NCBI GenBank assembly: GCA_964517605.1
Contig: CAZFCE010000011.1
Span: 111,665-175,664, forward strand
From: J095 sp964517605
Lineage (GTDB): Bacteria > Chloroflexota > Anaerolineae > 4572-78 > J111
DNA length: 64,000 nucleotides
Direction: 5' to 3'
Under the pieces are notes generated by a model. That model ran no database searches and was not told the DNA's origin. It saw only the letters and a list, made by a program, of their open reading frames with translations. This document shows positions 1-9,018 of this stretch, one piece after another. The translations under genes and the position numbers were made by a program. Numbering within the stretch: the first letter of the stretch is position 1; each line of letters starts with the position of its first letter.

Positions 1-835
1 TATCAAAAAAGTGGATGCCGCTGGTGGCGCGGGGGTTGCACTCAATGGGCATTACCTGGTCGGGGCCGGTTTCGATAAAATCAAACGCGATTTGCCCGGT
101 GAAGCGGGTGTTCAGCATAAACCGGCGCACCCAGTTAAGCGCCGGAGCGTGGTCTTCGGCTTTAAAGTAGATGGCTGCGCCCTGCCCGGCGGTAAATTCT
201 ACGGCGTAGGCGCTGTGGGCGGTAATATGCCCGGTGTGAACCACGCTGTAGGTGCAAATGGCGCGGCCCGGCAAATATTGCTGGGCCACCCACGGGTGGT
301 TTTGAGAGATGGGCGGCAACTGGTCGGGCCGGGTGGGGCAAATTACGGTTTGGGTGGCAAACCGCGAGTACACCGGCTTGAACACCAGTTGTTGGCCGCC
401 GGCAATCAGTTGCGCCGCCTGTTCGCTGCTGCTGACCAGTTCGGTGGGCGGCGCGGGCAATCCCAGCAGTTGGGCGTGCAAAATAAAGTGCCATTTGTGG
501 TGCAGCGGGTGCAGCGTGGCAATGGTTTCGGTAAAAACGCGGCAAAGTTCGTTGATGCGAGGCTTTACCAGCGCCACAAAAAAAGTTTCTTCGCAGGTGG
601 GAATCAACCATTCAATTTCTTCCCGGGTCACCAATTCTTCCAGTTCGTCAGAAAATTGGGCAAATTGCCGGTTGGGCGGCGGCAGCAAAAACGTGCGAGT
701 GACCGCCTTGGAAGTTTGGCACAATTGCCACGGCACGCTATCGGCCACAAAAACGGTGTGGCCGGCGTTATAAAACAGCCGGGCTAATTCTAGCGTAACC
801 GGCGCGCGCCCACCGGTGAGCAAAATTCTGGTCAA
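1..835 (-). CDS. ATP-grasp domain protein (partial, C-terminus outside window)
   Basis: Reading the minus strand from a TTG at 835 gives an open frame of 278 codons that leaves the window at base 1. An in-frame stop lies just upstream, so TTG is the first usable start; a weak AGG lies before it. The N-terminus (RILLTGGRAPVTLELARLF) is a nucleotide-binding-like fold. The middle has IPTCEETFF and VFKPVYSRFA, typical of the pre-ATP-grasp and ATP-lysine regions, and the last visible part has ECNPRATSG, the metal-binding end of ATP-grasp ligases. The family joins a carboxylate to an amine or thiol through an acyl-phosphate. The substrate cannot be told. It is divergent from the gene at 923. Confidence 0.78.
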   Translation of the reverse strand, partial: MTRILLTGGRAPVTLELARLFYNAGHTVFVADSVPWQLCQTSKAVTRTFLLPPPNRQFAQFSDELEELVTREEIEWLIPTCEETFFVALVKPRINELCRVFTETIATLHPLHHKWHFILHAQLLGLPAPPTELVSSSEQAAQLIAGGQQLVFKPVYSRFATQTVICPTRPDQLPPISQNHPWVAQQYLPGRAICTYSVVHTGHITAHSAYAVEFTAGQGAAIYFKAEDHAPALNWVRRFMLNTRFTGQIAFDFIETGPDQVMPIECNPRATSGIHFFD

Positions 836-850
836 TCTGGGCCTGCCTCA

Positions 851-878
851 TTGAAGAAAACTGGTTTTTGCATATACT
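851..878 (+). promoter_or_regulatory. Sigma-70-like promoter for the Trypco1-type gene
   Basis: TTGAAG at 851-856 and TATACT at 873-878 are separated by 16 bases. This places a transcript start about 40 bases before the ATG at 923. Confidence 0.5.
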
Positions 879-922
879 TTATGGGTAGTATTTTGGTACT
901 AAATACCTTTCAGGAGGGTGTG

Positions 923-1252
923 ATGGCAAACTATCTGGAATATCAACTTGATGACGGCACCACCGTTTTAGTGCAGGTGTCCGGGCAAGCCCCCGGCGGC
1001 ATTACCAAAGTTAGCCGGGGCGACCGGCTGGGCAACGTGATTAACACCGTTAACCAAAAATTTACCGATGCTTTTGCCAGCGCCAAACAATCGGCGTTGG
1101 CGTTACGCCAGCAATTTGAAGAACTCAAAGCCGATGAAGTTGAAGTGAAATTTGGCCTTTCGGCTACCGGCGAACTGGGCAATTTTGCCATTGGGCAGGT
1201 GGGCGCGGAGGCCAATTACGAAGTCACGCTCAAATGGAGTAATAAACCCTAG
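923..1252 (+). CDS. Trypco1 (CU044_2847) family small protein
   Basis: This is a 109-residue protein. The ATG at 923 is chosen because CAGGAGGGTG lies just before it; the longer frame from 851 would run through the promoter. The sequence has the family pattern: an acidic N-terminal strand with LDDGTTVLVQV, a PGGI segment, a central helix, then DEVEVKFGLSATGELG and a final AEANYEVTLKW strand. The Trypsin-co-occurring domain 1 family is known from genomic links to trypsin-like/STAND conflict proteins, and its molecular role is not established. A trypsin/NB-ARC gene lies about 11.7 kb away, at 12924-18017, not adjacent. Family assignment is by remembered pattern only. Confidence 0.75.
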   Translation: MANYLEYQLDDGTTVLVQVSGQAPGGITKVSRGDRLGNVINTVNQKFTDAFASAKQSALALRQQFEELKADEVEVKFGLSATGELGNFAIGQVGAEANYEVTLKWSNKP

Positions 1253-1296
1253 TTGGGCTGCGCTTTTGCTTCTGCCTCTACTATAACAGATTTCAC

Positions 1297-1325
1297 TTGA
1301 CACCACAAAAGAATTTTTGTAAAAC
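1297..1325 (+). promoter_or_regulatory. Probable promoter for the CatE-like gene
   Basis: A perfect TTGACA lies at 1297-1302. After 17 bases comes TAAAAC (1320-1325, four of six consensus positions) preceded by TTG. The site is 50 bases upstream of the ATG at 1375. Confidence 0.45.
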
Positions 1326-1374
1326 TACCGCATTCAAAGGCTGGCAGTTTTGTTATTTTTGAAAGGGGCGCGTA

Positions 1375-2217
1375 ATGGGCATCCATGCCGAAACCAGATT
1401 GGGGTATGTTCACCTGACGGCCTCAAACCTTAACCGCTCGCTGGATTTTTACCGGCAATCGCTGGGATTTAAGGTTCACTGGCAAGAAAACGGTTCCGCC
1501 GGATTGGGCGCGGGCCGGCACGATTTGTTAAAACTAACCGAAAATCCGCAGGCCAAACGGGTGCGGGGCGTAACCGGGTTGTACCACTTTGCCATTCTGG
1601 TGCCATCCCGCCTGGAACTGGCCCGGTCACTGCGGCGGCTGGCCCAAACCCAAACGCCCCTCGAAGGAATGGCCGACCACGGCGTGAGCGAAGCCCTGTA
1701 CCTGCCGGACCCCGATGGCAACGGTATCGAAATTTACCGCGACCGACCTCGCGCCGAGTGGCCCATTGTTAACGGCCAACTCCAGATGACGGTTGATCCG
1801 CTGGATGCCGCCGGGGTGCTGGCCGAACCCGCCGAAAATACCGAGGCCGGTTTGGCCCCGACTACGGTGCTGGGCCACATGCACTTGCACGTGAGCCATC
1901 TGGCTGAAGCCGAAACGTTTTACCGCGAAGTGATTGGGTTTGAGGTGATGCAGCATTTTGGCGGGCAGGCGGCGTTTTTAGCGGCGGGCGGCTACCACCA
2001 CCATTTGGGGTTGAACACCTGGGCCGGGGTGGGCGCGCCGCCGCCACCGGAAAACGCCGTGGGGCTGCGCTATTTTGTTATCAACCTGCCGGAACAGGCC
2101 GAATTGGGCCGGCTGGTTGAGCGGGCGCGCCGCGCCAACTGGCCGTTTGAAGAACAATCCGGCGGTATTTTTTTACGCGACTCTTCGCGCAACGGCGTTT
2201 TGGTGGCAGTGGGTTAG
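1375..2217 (+). CDS. catE: Catechol 2,3-dioxygenase-like VOC protein (CatE/YfiE type)
   Basis: The protein has 280 residues, close to the usual 285, and contains two VOC (glyoxalase-fold) modules. Visible family segments are GYVHLTASNLNRSLDFY, VTGLYHFAILVPSR, SEALYLPDPDGNGIEIY with DRPR, and in the second half GHMHLHVSHLAEAETFY and GGYHHHLGLNTWAG. The family cleaves catechol-type rings extradiol to the hydroxyls using a divalent metal. The true substrate here may be another small molecule. AAAGGGG precedes the ATG by about seven bases. Its last four bases overlap the convergent pyrophosphatase gene, so the two transcripts collide. Confidence 0.82.
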   Translation: MGIHAETRLGYVHLTASNLNRSLDFYRQSLGFKVHWQENGSAGLGAGRHDLLKLTENPQAKRVRGVTGLYHFAILVPSRLELARSLRRLAQTQTPLEGMADHGVSEALYLPDPDGNGIEIYRDRPRAEWPIVNGQLQMTVDPLDAAGVLAEPAENTEAGLAPTTVLGHMHLHVSHLAEAETFYREVIGFEVMQHFGGQAAFLAAGGYHHHLGLNTWAGVGAPPPPENAVGLRYFVINLPEQAELGRLVERARRANWPFEEQSGGIFLRDSSRNGVLVAVG

Positions 2218-3572
2218 GCTTCGAGCGCGCCCAAAACCAGCGGCAACAGTTGTTTTTTGCGCGAAACCACGCCTTTGGCGTCGCGGGTGCCATCGGCGCG
2301 GCGCGGGTACGGCAGCACGTCGAGCAGCGGCACATCGTCGGTGAGAATCAGCCGGCTGGCGGCCTCGACCACGTTTGTGACCATTAAAATAGCAAAATCC
2401 AGCCCTTTGCTGTCGCTCAGGCTCTTTAGGGCGGCGCGCACCCCTTCTAATTTCTCTTCCAATTGGGCAAAGTTGGTAATTTCTACCTGAGCCACGCCAA
2501 ATTTCACCGTACCGGCTTCGTAATATTTAAAATCAGCGCCTACAATATCATCGGGGTGGCGGGTTGACATGTCGGCTCCGGCCTGTAACACCTGCCGCCC
2601 AAACGATTCTATCGTTTCGCCGGCCAAAACCGAGCCGCCCAAAAAAGCCCAGCGCGATAGCCGTTCGGCGGCGCGGCGGTCGCGGTCGGTGGTGGTGGGC
2701 GAGGTGAGCAGCAGCGTGTCCGAGGTTAGCCCGGCCAGCAGTAGCCCGGCCAACTCCGGCGGGGCGCTCAACCCGGCTTCGTCAATCCGCTCCGAAACCA
2801 GAGTGCTGGTGCTGCCCACAATATCCACGGTAAATTTTATGGGGATGTTGGTTCTGGGGTTGCCCAGCCGGTGATGGTCTAAAATTTCCAGCAGGTCGGC
2901 CTCGTCGAGCGCGCCCAGCGCCTGCCCGGCTTCGTTGTGGTCAACCAGAATAATGCGCAACCGGGGCGGATGGAGCGCCTCGCGCTGGCGGCAAATGCCC
3001 ACGTAACTGCCGTGTTCGTCTACCACCCAAAATTCGGTGCGTTCTTCCTGCAAAATGCGGGGCAGGGTATCGGTAATGCGGCTGCTGGCCAAAAAGCGAG
3101 GCACGGTGGTATCGCAGGCTTCGCGGCAGGGTTGATCGAACAGCTCGGCAATGCGGGTTTCTTCGCGGCGGGGGTGCGACCCGATGGATCGGCTTAAAAA
3201 GTTAAACAGGCTCACCACGGTGATCAGGCCATAGGGTCTGCCATTTTCATCCAGCACCGGAGCCACGCCGCCGGTGCGGTTGGCAATGGCCCAGGCTTCG
3301 CGGAGCGGGTGTTCCGGGGTGGTGGTGTTAAGCCGGTGGGCAATGCTTTCAAACCGGGGCGAGGCGTCGGGCAGCAGCACCGGCGGCTCTAACCCCAGCC
3401 GGTTTAAAACCCAGGTGGTTTGCTGGTTAATCTGGCCGGCGCGGGCGGCAATAAAAGGTTCATTTTGAGGATTATCTTTGAGCAGCCAGGCGTACCCCAT
3501 CGCCGCGGCAATTGAATCGGTATCGGGGTTAATGTGGCCGATAACGTAAATTTGGTTATTTTGGGTATTCAT
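2214..3572 (-). CDS. ppaC: Manganese-dependent inorganic pyrophosphatase with CBS pair
   Basis: This 452-residue family II pyrophosphatase hydrolyses PPi to two phosphates in the cytoplasm. The N-terminal DHH-family motif is GHINPDTDS (about residues 12-20). A CBS domain pair splits the DHH domain at about residues 66-190, VDHNE follows, and LDHHRLGNP sits near residue 230. The DHHA2-like C-terminal domain contains SRRADGTRD near the end. The CBS pair normally binds adenine nucleotides and tunes activity. The length fits CBS-PPases that lack the DRTGG domain. It overlaps catE by four bases, tail to tail. Confidence 0.92.
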   Translation of the reverse strand: MNTQNNQIYVIGHINPDTDSIAAAMGYAWLLKDNPQNEPFIAARAGQINQQTTWVLNRLGLEPPVLLPDASPRFESIAHRLNTTTPEHPLREAWAIANRTGGVAPVLDENGRPYGLITVVSLFNFLSRSIGSHPRREETRIAELFDQPCREACDTTVPRFLASSRITDTLPRILQEERTEFWVVDEHGSYVGICRQREALHPPRLRIILVDHNEAGQALGALDEADLLEILDHHRLGNPRTNIPIKFTVDIVGSTSTLVSERIDEAGLSAPPELAGLLLAGLTSDTLLLTSPTTTDRDRRAAERLSRWAFLGGSVLAGETIESFGRQVLQAGADMSTRHPDDIVGADFKYYEAGTVKFGVAQVEITNFAQLEEKLEGVRAALKSLSDSKGLDFAILMVTNVVEAASRLILTDDVPLLDVLPYPRRADGTRDAKGVVSRKKQLLPLVLGALEA

Positions 3573-3594
3573 AAAAGGTGCATCACTTTTCTTA

Positions 3595-3609
3595 ATCCCT
3601 GTTAGGGAT
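3595..3609. repeat. Short inverted repeat in the pyrophosphatase 5' leader
   Basis: ATCCCT, a three-base centre and AGGGAT form a perfect dyad 23 bases upstream of the pyrophosphatase ATG. It could be an operator or an RNA hairpin. No function is shown. Confidence 0.35.
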
Positions 3610-3709
3610 GATGTATATTAAATAGGCGCAAATAAGTTAGCTGCGCCAAATCTAGCACAGAAACAGGGGCGCGTCAATATTGCTGCCCAACCTCAACCCA
3701 AATTTTTCA

Positions 3710-3738
3710 TTGACGTGGCGGGCGGAAAATTTTATAAT
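3710..3738 (+). promoter_or_regulatory. Near-perfect sigma-70 promoter of the cyclase/terpene-like cluster
   Basis: TTGACG (3710-3715) and a perfect TATAAT (3733-3738) are exactly 17 bases apart, about 72 bases ahead of the GTG at 3811. It is the only strong promoter seen before 10.7 kb, so it probably drives the first three genes of the cluster. Confidence 0.7.
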
Positions 3739-3810
3739 TAATAGTTGTCATTTTGAGCCAATTGAAAAGCAAACTCCCCGGTTATAGGAATTTTTTAAGG
3801 AATCAAACTC

Positions 3811-6800
3811 GTGGCTGAAGAATTGATTGGAACTCTGGCGAGTTATGTGCCAACCTTTATCAAACGCAAGCTGGCCCAAAACCCCGCCCCCATCACGGCG
3901 CCCACCTCGGAACAGTTTCCGGCAGCCGTGCTTTTTGCCGATATTTCCGGCTTTACCGCCCTCACCGAGCGATTGGCCCAGCGCGGGCCAGCCGGCGCCG
4001 AAGAATTAACCTCGGCCTTGAATATGTATTTTGGCCGGCTGATTGACCTGATTACCCGGCACGGCGGCGATATTGCCAAATTTGCCGGCGACGCGCTGAT
4101 TGCCCTGTGGCCGGTTGAGGCCGGCGGCTCGCTGGCCAAAGTTACGCACCGGGCGGCGCAGTGCGGGCTGGCGGTGCAGCAACAACTCAACGCCCTGCCG
4201 GTGGCCGATGGAATTCAACTGTCGCTCAAACTGGCGCTGGGCGCGGGCCAAACCCAAACCACCCGGTTGGGCGGCGTGTTCAACCGCTGGGAAGTGTTGG
4301 TGGCCGGTGAGCCGCTGGTGCAGGTGGGCTGCGTAGGCCACCTGGTAAAACCCGGCGAGTTGGTGTTAACGCCATCGGCCTGGGCGCTGGTTAAAGAAGT
4401 GGGCAGCGGCGTGGCTTTGGCCGGCGGCGAGTGCGCCGAGCCGGGTGCGTCCGAAAGCGTGATCCGGCTTGACCGGCTGCGCCGCGAACTGCCGCTGCCG
4501 CCCGCCGAAGAAATTACATTCAACCCGGATATGGCTGCCGGGCTGCGCGCCTACATTCCCGGCGCTATTTTGGCCCGGCTGGCCGCCGGCCAAAGCGGCT
4601 GGCTGGCCGAGTTGCGCCGCATCACCGTGTTGTTTGTTAACCTGCCCAACCTTGATTATGCCACCCCGCTGGAACAGGCCCACCAGTTGATTCACCGCCT
4701 GCAAACCGTGGTGTACCGCTACGAAGGCAGCCTCAACAAACTCAGCGTTGATGACAAAGGCGTTACGCTGATTGCCGCCTTTGGCCTGCCGCCGCTATCG
4801 CACGAGGACGACGCCGTGCGCGGCGTGCAGGCCGCGCTTGATATTCAGGCCGAATTGCGCCAGATGCAGTTGCGCAGCGCCATCGGCGTAACCACCGGGC
4901 GGGCCTTTTGCGGTTCGGTGGGCAACGACCAGCGCCGCGAATACACCATGATTGGCGATGTGGTCAATTTGGCCGCCCGGCTGATGCAGGCCGGCGCCAA
5001 CGACATCTTCTGCGATGCGGCCACTTACCAGGCCACCCAAAGTTCCGGCGCGCTGGAACTGCTGCTGGGCGTTGACCTGGACGGCTCCGGCGCGGTAGGC
5101 GATGTGCTCTATTTTGAGGCGTTGCCGCCCATTCTGGTTAAAGGCAAAGCCGAACCCATTCCGGTGTACCGCCCGCGCGGCAAAGACCGGCTTATTTTGG
5201 ACCCGCAAACGGCGCACACGCCATTTGTGGGCCGCGCCACCGAGCGGATTTTGCTGGCCGAAAAGTTGCAGGCGTTGTACCACCACCATGCCGGTAGCGT
5301 GGTCATCATCGAAGGCCAGGCCGGTATGGGCAAATCGCAACTGGTGGGCGAGTTGCTGCAACAGGCGCGGGCGCTGGAGGTTAACACCGTGGTGGGCGCG
5401 GGCAACGCCATTGACCAATCCACCCCGTACCACGCCTGGCGACCAATTTTTCACCAACTGCTCAACCTTGATGCCTTACCCGGCGCGGGCATTCCGCCCA
5501 GCGAATTTATAGAAGCCCGGTTGCGCAAAATTTTGCCCGCCGCTCCCGCCCCGGCTGATGACTCGCTGATTGGCAACGACCTGCTGGCCGGCTGGCCGCG
5601 CCTGCTGCCGCTGCTTGAGGCGGTCGCGCCGCTCGATTGGCCGGAGAACGAACTCACGGCGCAAATGGCCGGCAAAGTGCGGGCCGATAACACCAACGAT
5701 TTGTTGCTGTTTATTTTGCAACAGGCTCAAATTGGGCTGCTGGTGCTGGAAGACGCCCACTGGCTTGATTCGTCGTCGTGGGCGCTGGCCCGGCTGGTGG
5801 CCGAACAGGCGCAGCCGTTGCTGCTGGTGCTGGCCTGCCGGCCCGTGGCGTCTCCGCGCCCGGCGGAGTTGGGTCAACTGCTGGCGCTGCCCGCCGCGCA
5901 ACACCTGGAACTGGGCGGCCTGTCGCTGCCCGATACCGCCGCGCTGGTGGGCCGCTGTTTGGGGGTAAACAACCCGCCGCCGGCCCTGGCCGAACTGATT
6001 TACACCAAAGCCGAAGGCAATCCCTTTTTTTCAGAAGAATTAACCCGCGCCCTGCGCGAAGCCGGGCTGATTACGGTGCAAAACGGCGCGTGCCAGCTTG
6101 CGCCCGAAGCCGCCGACCCGCAAACGCTAAACCTGCCCGATACCATTCAGGGCGTGATTACCAGCCGCATTGACCGGCTCACGCCATCGCAGCAGCTTAC
6201 GCTCAAGGTTGCCAGCGTAATTGGCCGGGCGTTTGATTACGTAACCCTGCACGATATTCACCCCATTCTGGCCGAAAAGGCGCACCTGTCCGATTATTTG
6301 CAATCCCTTGACCGGCTGGACATTACCCAGGTGCAAAAACCGGAGCCGGTGCTGGCCTACACCTTTAAGCAAACCATCACCCAGGAAGTGGCTTATAATA
6401 TGATGCTGTTTGCCCAGCGCCGCGAACTGCACCACGCTGTGGCCGAGTGGTACGAAAAAAGCTACCAGGATGATTTATCGCCGTTTTACCCGCTGTTGGC
6501 CTACCACTGGCGCAAAGCCGATGTGTTTGCCAAAGCCGTGGATTATCTGGAATTGGCCGGCGAACAGGCGTTGCTGCGCTTTGCCAACGAAGAAGCGGTT
6601 GAATTTTTTAACCGGGCGATCAAACTGGCCGAAGCGCAGCCGCCCGGCGCGTTGGCTCCGGCCCGCCGCGCTCACTGGGAATTGAAGCTGGGCCAGGCAT
6701 ACGTGGATTGGGTAAAATTCAGCGAAGCGCAATCTCACCTGGAAAACGGCTTGCAATTGCTGGGCTTTGCCGCGCCAAAATCAACCGCCGGTTTGGTGGC

Positions 6801-8100
6801 CGGGTTGGCCGGGCAGGTGTTGCGCCAGTTTGTGCGGCGGCTGTTCCCCAAATTTAACCGCCGCCCGCCGGCCAACCGGCAAAATCTGCTTGATGCCGCC
6901 CGCGCCTACGAAGGGTTGGTGGCTATTTATTATTTTGCCAACCAAACGCTGCCCTCGTTGTACGCCGCCTTTCGCTCGCTCAACCTGGCCGAAGCCGCCG
7001 GCCCCTCGCCCGAACTGGCCCGTGGCTACACCACCGTGGGCGCGATTATCGGCTTTGTGCCGCTGCACCGCGTGGCTCACATGTACTGCACGCGGGCCAT
7101 CAAAGCCACCCGCCACCTCACCGACCTGTCCGCCTCGATGTGGGTGTGGCTGGGGGCCGGCATGTACTACGCCGGCGTGGGCCACTGGAGCCGCGCGCAG
7201 CACTTGTTTGATCAGGTTATCCAAACCGCCGAACGGCTGGGCGACCACGCCCGCTGGGACGACGGCGTGGGCAATCTGGCGGCAGCCCGTTATTTTGAGG
7301 GCGAGTTTGCCGCCAGCCGCCGCCTGTCTACCGACCTGTACGCCTCGGCGGAGCAGCGCAACGATGCCCACAACCAGGCCTGGGCGTTGCGCAGTTTGGC
7401 GTACTGCCTGTTGCCGCAGGGCCAGTTTGCCGAGGCGCTGGCGACGCTGCAAAAATTAGAGGCGCTGCTGCACAAGGACACCTCGCCCATTATTGACGAG
7501 GCGCTGCGGCTTGACCTGTTTGGCCTGCTGGCGCTGGCGCAGTTGCGCCAACAACAGCCCGACGAGGCGTTGCGACTGGCCGCCCAAACCCTCAAATTGA
7601 TGGCCCGCACCTCGCCCACCTCGTACCTGTCGCTGCCGGGCTACGCCGGCCTGGCCGAAATGCTGCTAACGTTGTGGGAAAATGAGTTGTGTTCGGCGCT
7701 AAAAATTGATGCCGTTGGCCTGCCGCAAATTGACCCCGCCGCTTTTCGGTTTGCCCACAAATCGCTGGCCCGGCAGGCGTGCCAGGCGCTACGCGGTTAC
7801 GCCCGCGTTTTTCCCATTGGCCAACCCCGGGCGCAGTTGTGGCAGGGCAATTTTGAGTGGTTATCCGGGCGCAAGCGAGTGGCCCGCCAGTGCTGGCAGC
7901 GCAGCCTGGCCGCCGCCGTTCAATTGGGCATGCCCTTTGATGAAGGGTTGGCCCACTACGAGTTGGGCCGTCACCTGCCGCTTGCCAATGCCGAACGCGC
8001 CGAGCATTTGCGCCGCGCCGCCGAAATCTTTCACCGGATTGACCTGCCCTATTACCAAAATTTAGCCGAAACAGCCCGGCAATGTCCAGCCCGGAATTAA
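3811..8100 (+). CDS. Soluble adenylyl-cyclase-like protein: two cyclase domains, AAA ATPase, TPR repeats
   Basis: The protein has 1429 residues from a GTG start. Cyclase domain C1 (about 35-200) has ADISGFTALTE with metal-binding D44 and KFAGDALIALW with D94. Domain C2 (about 268-455) has ITVLFVNLPNLDYA, so the first metal aspartate is missing, then DDKGVTLIAAFG (314-325), CGSVGNDQRREYTMIGD and VNLAARLM. This closely follows the C1/C2 pair of mammalian soluble adenylyl cyclase (ADCY10), where C1 binds metal and C2 completes the active site. A P-loop GQAGMGKS lies near 503-510 and a Walker B LLVLEDAHW near 643-651. The C-terminal half is alpha-helical TPR-like repeats. It probably makes cAMP. 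The next gene starts inside its last codons, which suggests coupling to downstream genes, including a cNMP-binding protein. Confidence 0.88.
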   Translation: MAEELIGTLASYVPTFIKRKLAQNPAPITAPTSEQFPAAVLFADISGFTALTERLAQRGPAGAEELTSALNMYFGRLIDLITRHGGDIAKFAGDALIALWPVEAGGSLAKVTHRAAQCGLAVQQQLNALPVADGIQLSLKLALGAGQTQTTRLGGVFNRWEVLVAGEPLVQVGCVGHLVKPGELVLTPSAWALVKEVGSGVALAGGECAEPGASESVIRLDRLRRELPLPPAEEITFNPDMAAGLRAYIPGAILARLAAGQSGWLAELRRITVLFVNLPNLDYATPLEQAHQLIHRLQTVVYRYEGSLNKLSVDDKGVTLIAAFGLPPLSHEDDAVRGVQAALDIQAELRQMQLRSAIGVTTGRAFCGSVGNDQRREYTMIGDVVNLAARLMQAGANDIFCDAATYQATQSSGALELLLGVDLDGSGAVGDVLYFEALPPILVKGKAEPIPVYRPRGKDRLILDPQTAHTPFVGRATERILLAEKLQALYHHHAGSVVIIEGQAGMGKSQLVGELLQQARALEVNTVVGAGNAIDQSTPYHAWRPIFHQLLNLDALPGAGIPPSEFIEARLRKILPAAPAPADDSLIGNDLLAGWPRLLPLLEAVAPLDWPENELTAQMAGKVRADNTNDLLLFILQQAQIGLLVLEDAHWLDSSSWALARLVAEQAQPLLLVLACRPVASPRPAELGQLLALPAAQHLELGGLSLPDTAALVGRCLGVNNPPPALAELIYTKAEGNPFFSEELTRALREAGLITVQNGACQLAPEAADPQTLNLPDTIQGVITSRIDRLTPSQQLTLKVASVIGRAFDYVTLHDIHPILAEKAHLSDYLQSLDRLDITQVQKPEPVLAYTFKQTITQEVAYNMMLFAQRRELHHAVAEWYEKSYQDDLSPFYPLLAYHWRKADVFAKAVDYLELAGEQALLRFANEEAVEFFNRAIKLAEAQPPGALAPARRAHWELKLGQAYVDWVKFSEAQSHLENGLQLLGFAAPKSTAGLVAGLAGQVLRQFVRRLFPKFNRRPPANRQNLLDAARAYEGLVAIYYFANQTLPSLYAAFRSLNLAEAAGPSPELARGYTTVGAIIGFVPLHRVAHMYCTRAIKATRHLTDLSASMWVWLGAGMYYAGVGHWSRAQHLFDQVIQTAERLGDHARWDDGVGNLAAARYFEGEFAASRRLSTDLYASAEQRNDAHNQAWALRSLAYCLLPQGQFAEALATLQKLEALLHKDTSPIIDEALRLDLFGLLALAQLRQQQPDEALRLAAQTLKLMARTSPTSYLSLPGYAGLAEMLLTLWENELCSALKIDAVGLPQIDPAAFRFAHKSLARQACQALRGYARVFPIGQPRAQLWQGNFEWLSGRKRVARQCWQRSLAAAVQLGMPFDEGLAHYELGRHLPLANAERAEHLRRAAEIFHRIDLPYYQNLAETARQCPARN

Positions 8101-9011
8101 GCCAACTGGCTGCCGGGGCCGCCGCCCGGCTTGAGGCTCAACTGGAGCAGGCGTTGCCGGCGATGGCTCCGCAACTCCGGGCGTGGCTGCGCCGGTTGTC
8201 CGGCGAGTCCGCGCCGGCGGCTTATTTTTTGCACCCGCTGGCGTTTCCATCGCTGGGGTTGCCGTGGTGGTTTGAAACCAGCCTGCGCGGCGCGGTTAAC
8301 CCCGCGCTGCAAGCCGATTTAATCTACTCCACCATGAACGGGTACTACTACATCAGGCTGATTGATAACGTAATGGACGGCCACGCCACGGTTGAAACCC
8401 AACTTCTGCCGGCGCTGGGCTTTTTTCACACCCAGTTTCAGGGCGTGTATCTGCGCTACTTTGCCCCGGAGCATCCCTTTTGGCCGTTGTTTGAGCGCAC
8501 GTGGTACCAATCCGCCGAGGCGGCCATGCACGAAGCCCAACTGCCCGCCATCAACCTTGACCAGTTCCGGCAGGTTTCGGCCCAAAAAGTGTGCGCTGCT
8601 AAGATTCCGCTGGCGGCGGTGGGCTATTTTTACAACCGCCCGGAACTGATTGGCCCGTGGTGCCAACTGGTAGACGCGCTGGGCGCGTGGCATCAACTGC
8701 GCAATGATTTGTTTGATTGGCACCGGGATTTAACGCGCGGCGCTGTAACCTACTTTCTGAGCGAGGCCGAACTCCGCCGCCGACCCGCCGAGCCGGTGGC
8801 GGGTTGGGTGGCGCGCCAGGGCTTTGCCTGGGGCCTTGACATGCTGGCCGAGATGATGTCGGCGTTGAACACCGCCGCCAAGCCGCTGGATTGCCCGCCG
8901 CTGCTGGCTTATCTGGCCGAACGCCGGCGACTTCTTGCTGAAACCGGGCGGCAGGCGCAAAAAGGATTGGCCGCGCTGGCTAAACTGGCCGGCGCGTTTA
9001 CCCAAAAATAA
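8082..9011 (+). CDS. Class I isoprenoid-synthase-fold protein
   Basis: The protein has 309 residues. The ATG lies within the end of the cyclase gene (19-base overlap), implying translational coupling. A helical protein with IRLIDNVMDG (D95-x3-D99) and QLRNDLFDWHRDL (D209) resembles the two aspartate-rich magnesium sites of class I polyprenyl/terpene synthases, though neither is canonical DDxxD or NSE. Such enzymes ionise or join prenyl diphosphates. The same pair of motifs occurs in the N-terminal half of the protein at 11038-12909, so the two look paralogous. Substrate and activity are unknown, and a non-catalytic relative is possible. Confidence 0.6.
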   Translation: MSSPELSQLAAGAAARLEAQLEQALPAMAPQLRAWLRRLSGESAPAAYFLHPLAFPSLGLPWWFETSLRGAVNPALQADLIYSTMNGYYYIRLIDNVMDGHATVETQLLPALGFFHTQFQGVYLRYFAPEHPFWPLFERTWYQSAEAAMHEAQLPAINLDQFRQVSAQKVCAAKIPLAAVGYFYNRPELIGPWCQLVDALGAWHQLRNDLFDWHRDLTRGAVTYFLSEAELRRRPAEPVAGWVARQGFAWGLDMLAEMMSALNTAAKPLDCPPLLAYLAERRRLLAETGRQAQKGLAALAKLAGAFTQK

Positions 9012-9018
9012 GGGGGAC

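Noticed and set aside
11..787. 258-codon plus-strand open frame at the left edge
   Set aside because: The minus strand carries recognisable ATP-grasp motifs through the same bases, and this frame is Gly/Arg-rich shadow sequence.
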